From CAYMRB01 sp964392615 (GTDB taxonomy: Bacteria; Planctomycetota; UBA8108), in NCBI GenBank assembly GCA_964392615.1, contig CAYMRB010000061.1:1-31118 (forward strand): 31,118 nucleotides of DNA. The letters run 5' to 3'. Position 1 is the first letter of the stretch. Every line of letters begins with the position of its first letter. Shown in pieces: positions 15,832-22,874 of the stretch. The position numbers and the translations under genes are program-made. The notes below the pieces were generated by a model, which ran no database searches, was not told the DNA's origin, and saw only the letters and a program-made list of their open reading frames with translations.

Positions 15832-15860
15832 TAGATGGGGTCGCGGCAGCTGCTGTATCA
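15832..15860 (+). promoter_or_regulatory. weak sigma-70-like promoter before the Gfo/Idh/MocA gene
   Basis: TATCAT at 15855-15860 matches five of six -10 bases. It lies 17 bases after a poor -35 (TAGATG, 15832-15837). A transcript would start near 15867, giving a leader of about 36 bases containing AAGGAG at 15885-15890. Only the -10 is convincing. Confidence 0.3.
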
Positions 15861-15902
15861 TGAGGGTTCATCTACGCCTCGCACAAGGAGACGCCCCGCA
15901 CG

Positions 15903-17426
15903 ATGTACGAAGAAAGCGACATCCGAACGGAACCGGAGGACGATGGCCTGGTCACGCGCCGTAAGATCCTCGGCAGCGCTGCGCTGACCACGGCAGGTGT
16001 CGCCGCCGGCGGCATTTCGGCCTGGTTCAACGACTACGTCAAGTCCGGGCCATCCCTCGCTGAATACGAGAAGGACGATCAGCTCGTCCGGACGGCTCAC
16101 ATCGGTGTCGGCAACCGCGGCGGTTCGCTCCTGCGCACCGCGCTGCAAGTCCCCGGCAGCTTCCCCGTCGCCGTGTGCGACAAGCTGGCGTCCAAGTGCA
16201 ACGACCACAAGGTCGGCATCGAGAAGCGCCTGGAAGCCCGTGGGCAGAAGCCGACGGTCGAGACGTACGACGACTATCGTCGCGTCCTGGACGACAAGAG
16301 TATCGAGGCGGTCTTCATCGCCACGCCGCACTATCTGCACGGGCCGATGGCGATCGACGCGGTCGAGGCCGGCAAGCACGTGTATTGCGAGAAGGCGATG
16401 GCCTTCACGATCGGCGAGAACCAGGACATCCTGGCGCGCGTCGGGAACGCCGGCACCGTATTCCAGGTCGGCCACCAGCGCCACTATTCGCCGCTCTACC
16501 GACGCGTTGCGCAGATGATCGCCGAGGACAACATCGGCGACCTCGCGTCGATTCGCGCGCACTGGAACCTCAACGATGCGATCCGGCGCCCGTCGCCGAC
16601 GCTCGATCTCGAGCGCGTCATCAATTGGCGGCTGTACTCCGAGTACTCCGGCGGTCTGACGACCGAGTACGCGACGCACCAGATCGACCTCGCGAACTGG
16701 TTCTACGGCGTTCCGCCGCATTCGGTGTGCGGCGTCGGCGGCGTCGACTGGTACCGCGACGGCCGCGACACGCACGACCACATCCACCTGATCCTTACGT
16801 ACAAGGTGCCGGTCTTGAAGCGTGACCCGTTCGGCAGCATCGACAAGGACGCGGCCGGCAAGCCGAAGTTCGAGATGACGAAGGACGAGAAGGGCAACGA
16901 TGTGGTCGCGACGCGTCAGTGTACGTTCGACTACATGTCGTCGATGGCGAACTCGCACCTGAGCCCGCCCGCCGAGCTCGTCATGGGCCGCTACGGCACG
17001 ATCAAGATGTCCCTCGCCGGCGGCGAGTTCTTCAAGGAGAAGAAGGCGCGCCAGGACCGCAACCGCATCGCGGAGGGCACGAACCCGCGCCGCGAGCGTC
17101 AGAAGAAGATCCTCAAGAGCGGCGTGACGGTTGCGACGGCCGGCTGCAAGGTGGGCGATCCGATCGATGAGATCGCGCTCGAGGGCGGCCGCAAGCACTG
17201 GTCGCACTTCATCGAGCCGATCGACGGCGCGTACGACAAGATCGAGACGCTGCTGGCCGTCGAGAGCTTCCACAAGGCCGTGCGCCTCGCGAAAGCGGAC
17301 AAGCCGTTCAAGGACGAGCTCAAGGCCGACGCCAAGGTCGGCATGGAGAGCGCCGTCGCCGCGCTGATGGCGAACATCGCCATGCGCGAGGAGCGGACGG
17401 TGTACTGGAGCGAGTTCTTCGCTTGA
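15903..17426 (+). CDS. Gfo/Idh/MocA family oxidoreductase with Tat-like signal
   Basis: This NAD(P)-dependent sugar or polyol dehydrogenase-type protein has 507 residues. The twin-arginine segment TRRKILGSAALTTAG (residues 18-32) precedes a hydrophobic stretch, so export through Tat is likely, as in many planctomycete members. The Rossmann motif is GVGNRGG (68-74), followed by AVFIATPHYLHGPMAIDAVEAGKHVYCEKAM (136-166) with the conserved EK dipeptide. The C-terminal half has NWRLYSEYSGGLTTEYATHQIDLANWFYG, typical of the family substrate domain, and an inserted lysine-rich section around 310-400. AAGGAG at 15885-15890 lies 12 bases before the ATG. Directly after the stop comes the left hairpin repeat. 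The substrate is not predictable. Confidence 0.9.
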   Translation: MYEESDIRTEPEDDGLVTRRKILGSAALTTAGVAAGGISAWFNDYVKSGPSLAEYEKDDQLVRTAHIGVGNRGGSLLRTALQVPGSFPVAVCDKLASKCNDHKVGIEKRLEARGQKPTVETYDDYRRVLDDKSIEAVFIATPHYLHGPMAIDAVEAGKHVYCEKAMAFTIGENQDILARVGNAGTVFQVGHQRHYSPLYRRVAQMIAEDNIGDLASIRAHWNLNDAIRRPSPTLDLERVINWRLYSEYSGGLTTEYATHQIDLANWFYGVPPHSVCGVGGVDWYRDGRDTHDHIHLILTYKVPVLKRDPFGSIDKDAAGKPKFEMTKDEKGNDVVATRQCTFDYMSSMANSHLSPPAELVMGRYGTIKMSLAGGEFFKEKKARQDRNRIAEGTNPRRERQKKILKSGVTVATAGCKVGDPIDEIALEGGRKHWSHFIEPIDGAYDKIETLLAVESFHKAVRLAKADKPFKDELKADAKVGMESAVAALMANIAMREERTVYWSEFFA

Positions 17427-17547
17427 GGGTTTTGGGCTCTGCGGCTGTCGCCGCGGAGCCCAAAACGCCTCATCGAGGGGGGGGGCATCGCTCGGTCGGG
17501 TCGGGCAGCAAGAATCGATCGACATCGTTCGGACCCTTTTGGGGCCC
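17421..17547 (+). repeat. left copy of a hairpin-bearing inverted repeat (REP-like)
   Basis: The first 53 bases (17421-17473) are identical to the reverse complement of 18401-18453. They hold a hairpin: 17430-17445 pairs with 17450-17465 (16 pairs, one G-T), loop TGTC. Similarity goes on, less exactly, through a run of nine G (17477-17485) and an ATCGATCGACATCG block, to a weaker second hairpin at 17531-17546. The copy begins at the last codons of the Gfo/Idh/MocA gene. There is no T tract after the stem, so it is not a classical terminator. The rest of the gap up to 17726 shows no gene I can support. Confidence 0.88.
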
Positions 17548-17726
17548 ACGGGGTCGAGGGGCGGGTCGACGGGATACGATCTGCGGGGCGGCGTGTGGCA
17601 GCCCGGCGATGGGCTGCGAGCCGCGCTGGTGCCGGCGGATTGGACAGGCGCTGTCGATTCTGGTCGATCCACAGCTCAGCTTCGCAGGCCGGGCAGCTGA
17701 GCTTTCTCTTTGGGCGGACCAGCAAC

Positions 17727-18125
17727 ATGAGCTTCGACCTGGGCGTCTTCCATACCTCTCGCCCGCACACGGATGCGGAAGCGGTCGACCGGTACGTCGC
17801 CTACTGCGAGGAGGACGACCTCGCCCCGTACGTCGAGCCGAGCCCTCGTGTCGCGGCGTTCCTGGCCGAGCTGACGCAGGAACTGCCGCAGATCGACGAC
17901 TGGCCGGAAGAGACCCTCGACGACTGTCCATGGAGTTGCGCGTTCGACGTCTCCGAGGGCCATGTGCTCATGCCGATGGTCTGGTCGGCCGCGGACGGTG
18001 TTCAGCTCAAGATCGTCGCTCTGGCGCAGAAGCACTCGCTGGTCTGCGTCGATCCTCAGTCCCAGACGATCCTGTCGGCTCCCTGGCTACGCACGCCGAA
18101 GAAGCCCTGGTGGAAGTTTTGGTAG
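17727..18125 (+). CDS. small hypothetical protein between inverted repeats
   Basis: The family was not named. The protein has 132 residues and begins MSFDLGVFHTSRPHTDAEAVDRYVAYCEEDD. This type of opening (SFDLxV..., then an AEAxxxY helix) resembles small cytoplasmic proteins of unknown function that are scattered in high-GC bacteria. It is acidic and rich in tryptophan, has no signal peptide or membrane segment, and ends in TPKKPWWKFW. Codon use with G or C in third position over most of its length supports coding. No good ribosome binding site is visible before the ATG at 17727, and the frame is open upstream without family-like sequence. It lies alone between two inverted copies of a hairpin repeat, so it could be a cassette cargo or merely an ordinary gene between two repeat insertions. 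Confidence 0.65.
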   Translation: MSFDLGVFHTSRPHTDAEAVDRYVAYCEEDDLAPYVEPSPRVAAFLAELTQELPQIDDWPEETLDDCPWSCAFDVSEGHVLMPMVWSAADGVQLKIVALAQKHSLVCVDPQSQTILSAPWLRTPKKPWWKFW

Positions 18126-18220
18126 GCGACCCTGAACTCTCGACGGACCGACCAGTGCGCCGTCCAACCCGCAGCCGACGAGCGGCGAAGACGGTCCACG
18201 CGGGTTCGGCACCATGAGGA

Positions 18221-18244
18221 CTGCCGCTCGCGGCTGAGCGGCAG
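18221..18244. other. 9-bp perfect hairpin downstream of the small gene
   Basis: CTGCCGCTC (18221-18229) and GAGCGGCAG (18236-18244) form a perfect stem with a six-base loop, 95 bases after the stop at 18125. No T run follows, so it may or may not end transcription. Confidence 0.5.
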
Positions 18245-18268
18245 ATCCCCGACCGGCCACGACATCAC

Positions 18269-18453
18269 GGGGCCCCAAAGGGGCCCTGAGCGATGTCGAT
18301 CGATACTTGCCACCCGGTCGAGCCGAGCGATGCCCCCCCCTCGATGAGGCGTTTTGGGGGGCCCCGCCGCCCCCCCCCCGCCCCCCACCCCCCAACCTCC
18401 ATGAGGCGTTTTGGGCTCCGCGGCGACAGCCGCAGAGCCCAAAACCCTCAAGC
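18269..18453 (-). repeat. right copy of the hairpin-bearing inverted repeat, expanded
   Basis: Read on the minus strand, this copy starts right after the stop of the thioredoxin-like gene with the same 53 bases as the left copy. It again has a 16-pair hairpin (18429-18444 with 18409-18424 on the minus strand). It then carries about 50 extra bases dominated by G runs, a second GCCTCAT block, a run of eight G, the ATCGATCGACATCG block, and a 7-bp GC hairpin with an AAA loop (18270-18276 with 18280-18286). The orientation relative to the neighbouring gene is the same in both copies, which argues that the sequence acts downstream of genes. The gap from 18126 to here shows no other gene. Confidence 0.88.
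18362..18393 (-). other. G-quadruplex-forming G runs inside the right repeat
   Basis: On the minus strand, runs of six, six and ten G (complement of 18388-18393, 18381-18386 and 18370-18379) are followed by GG and GGGG near 18362-18368. The runs are separated by one or two bases. This fits a strong intramolecular G-quadruplex and would also be a hotspot for sequencing or assembly error. Confidence 0.7.
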
Positions 18454-18455
18454 CC

Positions 18456-19898
18456 TCAGTTGCCCGGCGTCGGAGCGTCCGGCGTGGCCTTCTCCGGCGG
18501 CGTCGTCGGGGTGCCCGCCTTCGGGGCTGGCTGGCCTGCGAGGCCGGCGTACTTGTTCATCACGTACGCGATCTGCCAGTCCGCCAGGACGCCGTTCGTC
18601 TGGTAGACCGGGACGCCCTCGGCATCGAAGAACACGATGACCGGCTGGAAGATGTCGTAGCTCAACAGGGTGACGATCCGGTTGCAGCTTTGCGTGAGCT
18701 TCTTCGAGGCCTTCGTCCAGGCCGCCTTCTGCTTGGCGCCCTTCGGCAGGTTCTTGCCGCGCTTCTCAGCGACCTTTGCCGGGAGCGCGGCGGCTGCGGT
18801 CGCCTCGCCCTTACGCGCGTGATCCAGCGCATCGTCGAACGCGTTGGCGAGGAGCGCGGCGTCCTTCGGGTCGAGATCGGCCGACAGGCCGGCCTTGACG
18901 AGCGGCAGGGTCTTCTCCAGGTCGAGCTTGACCGCCTCGTCGTGACGTGAGCTCAGCACCGCGCGCAGCGTCGTGTAGCCCTCGCGGTCGATGATCGTCA
19001 CCGGCAGATCGACTCCGAGGCGCTCGGCGTACTTGGCCGTCTGCGCGATGCGGCTCTTGTCGGACGCGTCGAACTGGTAGAACGCGACGCCGACGCGGGC
19101 GCGGTCGGCGAGCCCGTCGCGGAGCACGCGGATGCGCTCGACGCTCTTGTCGAAACCGTCGTGGTGGACGCGGCTGATGACGACGACCATCGGCTTGTCG
19201 GTCGACCAGAACGGGCTGTCATCCAGGCAGCGCAGGTCGGCGCCCTTCGCCCACGATTGCCTCTCCGCCTTCGCGAGACGCGCGATGCCCTCGTCGACAC
19301 GGTTGCGGTAGTTCTCCTCGAGCTTCGCCTGTGCCTCGGCGCTCAGGTCGGCGACGAGCTTCTTGTACTCGGCGTCCTCCCACAGACGGAAGAGCTCCTT
19401 CGCCGTCTTGATCTCGTCCGGGTTGCGATAGCCGAGCTTGACCGCCTCCTGGAGGTCCTTCAGCGCATCCGCCATCCGCTCCGCGCTCTCCGCCGGGGAC
19501 AGATTCTGGTCGAGGAGCACCTTCAGCCCCGTGTGGCGGGCGCGATAGAAGTACGCGTACGCCTCCATGTCGCGGAAGTCTTTCTGGACCTTCGCGTCGT
19601 TCTTGAACTGCGGGAATCTGTCGTCGAGTCCCAGCACCTGGGTGTAGAGGAGCTCGATATTCTCCCAGAGCTCGTTGCGCTGCAGGCGGCCGAAGCGCTT
19701 GATGACGACGGTCTTGCTCGACAGGGTCGTGCCCTCGAGCCAATCGACCTGCCAGCCCTTCTTCTTGGCCTGCGCGACCGCCGTCTTGTCGGCGGCGAAG
19801 GCCGGCGACGTGATGGTCGAGAAGGTGCTGGTCGCTATCAGGCAGGCGCACAAGCACCAGCCGGTAAGGGACGTCAGGAGGCGTGCCTCGGACTTCAT
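18456..19898 (-). CDS. exported protein with helical repeat and thioredoxin-like segments
   Basis: This 480-residue secreted or periplasmic protein is not a named family. The signal peptide is MKSEARLLTSLTGWCLCACLIATSTFSTITSPAFAA, cut near AFA-ADK. Residues about 60-240 are helical and charged, like tetratricopeptide repeats (DMEAYAYFYRARHTGLKVLLDQNLSPAES, LKDLQEAVKLGYRNPDEIKTAKELFRLWEDAEYKK). The remainder has two strand-rich stretches with thioredoxin-fold character, KPMVVVISRVHHDGFDKSVERIRVLRDGLADRARVGVAFYQFDAS and QPVIVFFDAEGVPVYQTNGVLADWQIAYVMNKY, but neither has a CxxC. The tail is rich in P, A and T. The ATG at 19898 gives the signal peptide directly, with AAGG just before it. The right hairpin repeat follows the stop by three bases. 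Confidence 0.72.
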   Translation of the reverse strand: MKSEARLLTSLTGWCLCACLIATSTFSTITSPAFAADKTAVAQAKKKGWQVDWLEGTTLSSKTVVIKRFGRLQRNELWENIELLYTQVLGLDDRFPQFKNDAKVQKDFRDMEAYAYFYRARHTGLKVLLDQNLSPAESAERMADALKDLQEAVKLGYRNPDEIKTAKELFRLWEDAEYKKLVADLSAEAQAKLEENYRNRVDEGIARLAKAERQSWAKGADLRCLDDSPFWSTDKPMVVVISRVHHDGFDKSVERIRVLRDGLADRARVGVAFYQFDASDKSRIAQTAKYAERLGVDLPVTIIDREGYTTLRAVLSSRHDEAVKLDLEKTLPLVKAGLSADLDPKDAALLANAFDDALDHARKGEATAAAALPAKVAEKRGKNLPKGAKQKAAWTKASKKLTQSCNRIVTLLSYDIFQPVIVFFDAEGVPVYQTNGVLADWQIAYVMNKYAGLAGQPAPKAGTPTTPPEKATPDAPTPGN

Positions 19899-20694
19899 CC
19901 TTGTTCGTCCTTCGTTCCTCTGGGGGGTCACCGCAGGAGCCGTTCACACGAACCTTGCGCCGGGCTCGCACGCGGCATGGAGGCCCTCAAGTATAGCTCA
20001 CTGCGAGGGAAGGGGGAAGGGCGGCGGGTGCGCTCTGAGGCTGGAAAAAGGGGCTCAACTTCCCGGGGGGGAGTGTCGAAGATGCCTTGAAAGAGAGAGC
20101 GCTTCACCCGCCGCCCTGGCGGGTATACGGAGTACGGAAGTGTTCAGTGGTCTCGAGCCAGTTTGGACGGTCAACGCAGTCGCAGCCGTGGTCGGCAGGA
20201 CGAATTTGCCAGCTCAACCCGTGAACGCGGCTTCTTTCCTGTCGTCGCACTCGGACGACCGCCGCGATTCACGACCGGCCTGCCTCCTTTCGGCGTACAC
20301 TGCCGCTTCCGTCCAGACTGGCCGGGCCTTTTCAGCCCCGCCGCATCGTGACACGGGTCCTCGGCTCGGGAGCGCGCCCGAGACGACGGAACGGACGACA
20401 CGCCGGGCCGTTCGGCCCGCTTGACAACTCACTCAGCCCTACCATCGGCGCCACGGCTACGGCGCTTGAGGCTTTCGTCCGAGTTCGCGCCGGAATCCGC
20501 TTCTCGGCACCGCCGCAGGCGCGTGCACACAGACAAGGCTTCGTGTTCCTGTTGAGTGCAGTCTCGCGGCGCTTGGATGGCGCGGAGTTGTGCTGCCAGG
20601 CGGCTGTCTGAACGCGGCGGGGCCGGGAGTTCGACAGCGTAAGGCCTGGTGGGAGAGCTCTTTGTGATGTGGGTGGGCGCGGCGCCGCGGCCGC
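19899..20694. other. 800-base region without a convincing gene; several hairpins
   Basis: No open frame here has codon structure, a start site or family likeness that I would accept. It is less uniformly GC-rich than the genes around it. It contains a 7-bp stem (20106-20112 with 20118-20124), a 7-bp GC stem CGGGCCG/CGGCCCG (20404-20410 with 20413-20419) and a 5-bp stem GCGCC/GGCGC near 20448-20465. A TΨC-like GGAGTTCGAC is present near 20626, but no tRNA fold closes around it. The region may hold a small RNA or the enhancer sites for the sigma-54 promoter beyond it; I cannot identify NtrC sites. Confidence 0.4.
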
Positions 20695-20710
20695 TGGCAC
20701 TCGCCTTGCG
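20695..20710 (+). promoter_or_regulatory. sigma-54 (RpoN) promoter of the P-II/amtB operon
   Basis: TGGCAC (20695-20700), five bases, then TTGCG (20706-20710) matches the sigma-54 -24/-12 consensus TGGCAC-N5-TTGCW at every position but the last. The predicted start is near 20721, giving a leader of about 60 bases before the P-II gene. Sigma-54 with the activator NtrC is the known control of glnK-amtB operons in many bacteria, so context and sequence agree. Confidence 0.85.
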
Positions 20711-20783
20711 GAGGAAAGGGTCATCGACGGGCGCCGGTCGTCCGCCGACCGACGCACCGCCTCTCCATCGAAGGAACGCGCCC

Positions 20784-21131
20784 ATGAAACTCGTTGTCGC
20801 GATCATCCGGCCGACGCGCCTGGAAGCCGTCAAGGATCTGCTCTGCCGTGGGGGCATCACCGGGATCACCGTCTCGGACGTCCAGGGAGCCGGCCGCCAG
20901 CGCGGCCACAAGGAGGTCTACCGCGGCCATGAGTACCAGGTCGACCTCGTCAAGAAGGTCAAGCTCGAGATCGCCGTCTCGGCCGAGCAGGTCGACGAGG
21001 TGATCGGGCTCGTGTCGAAAGGTGCCCGCAGCGGCGACGAAGGGCGGATCGGCGACGGCAAGATCTTCGTCGTCGCTCTCGAAGACGTCGTTCGCATTCG
21101 CACCGGTGAGCACGCCGAGGCCGCGATCTGA
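20784..21131 (+). CDS. glnK: P-II family nitrogen regulatory protein (GlnB/GlnK)
   Basis: P-II proteins are trimers that sense 2-oxoglutarate and ATP/ADP and control nitrogen uptake. When encoded with amtB they normally plug the AmtB channel. Here the gene precedes amtB by 82 bases, hence the GlnK-type call. In this 115-residue protein the T-loop GRQRGHKEVYRGHEY places Tyr51 exactly where E. coli GlnB is uridylylated. The signatures IGDGKIFV and RIRTGE (nucleotide and 2-oxoglutarate binding) are intact. The B-loop reads ARSGDEGRIGDGK, three residues longer than the usual RTGKIGDGK, which accounts for the length of 115 instead of 112. AAGGA (20771-20775) precedes the ATG by eight bases. A sigma-54 promoter lies upstream. 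Confidence 0.95.
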   Translation: MKLVVAIIRPTRLEAVKDLLCRGGITGITVSDVQGAGRQRGHKEVYRGHEYQVDLVKKVKLEIAVSAEQVDEVIGLVSKGARSGDEGRIGDGKIFVVALEDVVRIRTGEHAEAAI

Positions 21132-21213
21132 CGCGAGTCTCCCGACTCCTTCCTTCCCCTCCCACGCTCTCTCTCGCCGGCGTACGGCAAATGAAAGGAA
21201 TCGACCAGGAACC

Positions 21214-22689
21214 ATGCGACGACTCAGATTCATTCCACTTCTGACGATAGGCTTGCTCGCGGCTGCGGCTGCGCCACTCTGTGCGGCCGAGGCTACGGGC
21301 TTCGCGGCCAAGGACTTCAGCATGTCGGAAGACCTCGACACGCTGTGGACGTGCCTCGCCGCGTTCCTCGTGTTCTTCATGCAGGCCGGCTTCGCTCTGG
21401 TCGAGTCGGGGCTGACGCGCGCCAAGAGCGCGTGCAACATCATGATGAAGAACCTGATGGACATGTCCTTCGGGTCGCTTCTCTTCTGGCTCGTCGGCTT
21501 CGGCATCATGTTCGGGACGAGCGGCGGGTTCTTCGGGATGGACAGCTTCGCGTTCGATGCGGAGGTCAGCCGCGTCGCGGCGACCGACGACGCGGGTGAG
21601 ATTATGAAGGAGGGCGGGCTCGTCGTGCCGGCGCACTCGGTCGCGTTCGGGTGGGCGTTTCTGATCTTCCAGACGGTGTTCTGCGCGACGGCCGCGACGA
21701 TCGTGTCCGGTGCGGTCGCGGAGCGCGTCAAGTTCGGCGCGTACCTCGTGTACTCCGCCGCGATCTGCGTCTTCGTCTACCCCGTGTTCGGCAGTTGGGC
21801 GTGGGGCGGCCTCTGGCTCGGCGGCGGCTGGCTCGAGGGCATGGGATTCGTCGACTTCGCCGGCTCGACCGTCGTCCACTCGGTCGGTGGCTGGGCCGCG
21901 CTCGCCGGCGCGCTCGTCGTCGGCGCACGGCTGGGCAAGTACGGGAAAGACGGCCGTATTCGACCGATCCCGGGGCACAGCATTCCGCTTGCGGGTCTCG
22001 GAGTGTTCATCCTCTGGCTCGGCTGGTTCGGCTTCAACCCCGGCTCGACGACGGCTGTCGGCGGCGGCGACTTCGCGAAGATCGCGGTGATGACCAACCT
22101 CTCCGCATGCGCCGGAGCCGTCGGCGCGATGGTCGGATCGTGGATCCTGTTCCGCAAGCCGGACACGTCATTCGCGCTCAACGGCGCGCTGGCCGGCCTC
22201 GTGGGCATCACCGCGGGCTGTGCGAACTTCGACGGCGTCGGCGCGGCGGTCACCGGGCTCATGTGCGGGATTGTGGTCGTCTTCGCGGTTTTGATGTTCG
22301 ACAAGCTGCGCGTGGATGACCCGGTCGGTGCCATCTCGGTCCACGGCGTTTGCGGCGCGATCGGAACGCTCCTCGTCGGGCTCTTCCACACCACGAGCGG
22401 ACTGTTCTACGGCGGAGGCGCTGGACTGTTCGGAATCCAGGCCCTCGGTGTTGCTGCCGCCTTCGCGTGGGTTTTCCCCGTCAGCTTCGCGATCTTCTGG
22501 CTGATCAAGGTGACGATCGGCCTGCGCGTCAGCGAGCAGGAAGAGCTCGAGGGACTCGACCTCTGCGAGCATGGGATGGAAGCCTACCCGGGCTTCAGCT
22601 TCGAGGCGGGGCGCGACGCGTACTCGCCGGGACAGATCGATCGCGCGTACATCCCCGTGGAGCGTACGCCCGTCGGCGCTGCCGACTGA
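21214..22689 (+). CDS. amtB: ammonium transporter AmtB
   Basis: This trimeric membrane channel conducts ammonium/ammonia inward and is regulated by the P-II protein encoded just upstream. The protein has 491 residues and begins with a cleavable signal (MRRLRFIPLLTIGLLAAAAAPLCAA). The family core is complete: FMQAGFALVESGLTRAKSACNIMMKN (55-80), AVAERVKFGAYL, DFAGSTVVHSVGG with Asp214 and the first pore histidine His222, FGFNPGSTT (273-280), and SVHGVCGAIGTL with the second pore histidine His377. About eleven helices are evident. The C-terminal tail from about 436 (LRVSEQEELEGLDLCEHGMEAYPGF) contains the conserved EExxGLDxxEHG motif, which contacts P-II. An AGGA lies just before the ATG. A strong intrinsic terminator follows. 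Confidence 0.97.
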   Translation: MRRLRFIPLLTIGLLAAAAAPLCAAEATGFAAKDFSMSEDLDTLWTCLAAFLVFFMQAGFALVESGLTRAKSACNIMMKNLMDMSFGSLLFWLVGFGIMFGTSGGFFGMDSFAFDAEVSRVAATDDAGEIMKEGGLVVPAHSVAFGWAFLIFQTVFCATAATIVSGAVAERVKFGAYLVYSAAICVFVYPVFGSWAWGGLWLGGGWLEGMGFVDFAGSTVVHSVGGWAALAGALVVGARLGKYGKDGRIRPIPGHSIPLAGLGVFILWLGWFGFNPGSTTAVGGGDFAKIAVMTNLSACAGAVGAMVGSWILFRKPDTSFALNGALAGLVGITAGCANFDGVGAAVTGLMCGIVVVFAVLMFDKLRVDDPVGAISVHGVCGAIGTLLVGLFHTTSGLFYGGGAGLFGIQALGVAAAFAWVFPVSFAIFWLIKVTIGLRVSEQEELEGLDLCEHGMEAYPGFSFEAGRDAYSPGQIDRAYIPVERTPVGAAD

Positions 22690-22737
22690 GCGCGGGCGGG
22701 ATCGCGAGGGAGCGCTGCTCCCTGACTCGTTGGCCAA

Positions 22738-22779
22738 CGGCGTCGATCGCTCCGTCGCGGAGCGATCGGCGCCGTTTTT
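22738..22779 (+). terminator. rho-independent terminator of the P-II/amtB operon
   Basis: Bases 22738-22753 pair with 22759-22774 over 16 positions with one wobble (loop GTCGC), followed by five T at 22775-22779. It begins 49 bases after the amtB stop. It makes the porin gene a separate transcription unit unless read-through occurs. Confidence 0.92.
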
Positions 22780-22838
22780 CGTCCGGCCGCTCGTTTCTCA
22801 CGGTGGGCCCAACTCCTGTTTCACGAGGATGTTTGGGC

Positions 22839-22868
22839 TTGCAACGGGCGCAGACTCCGGGCTATAGT
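22839..22868 (+). promoter_or_regulatory. sigma-70-like promoter of the porin gene
   Basis: TTGCAA (22839-22844), an 18-base spacer and TATAGT (22863-22868) give five and four or five of six matches to the -35 and -10 hexamers. Transcription would start near 22875, leaving a leader of about 320 bases before the porin ATG at 23196. Confidence 0.65.
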
Positions 22869-22874
22869 GGGCGG

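Noticed and set aside
17430..17465. Intrinsic terminator after the Gfo/Idh/MocA gene
   Set aside because: The stem is strong, but AAAAC rather than a T run follows it, and the same holds on the other strand. It was listed as a REP-like repeat instead.
15858..17672. A 604-residue minus-strand open frame opposite the Gfo/Idh/MocA gene
   Set aside because: The plus-strand protein has a Tat-like signal, Rossmann motif and EK dipeptide; the antisense frame has none and is compositional.
20620..20640. tRNA T-arm (GGGAGTTCGACAGC)
   Set aside because: No paired T stem, anticodon or acceptor stem could be built around it.
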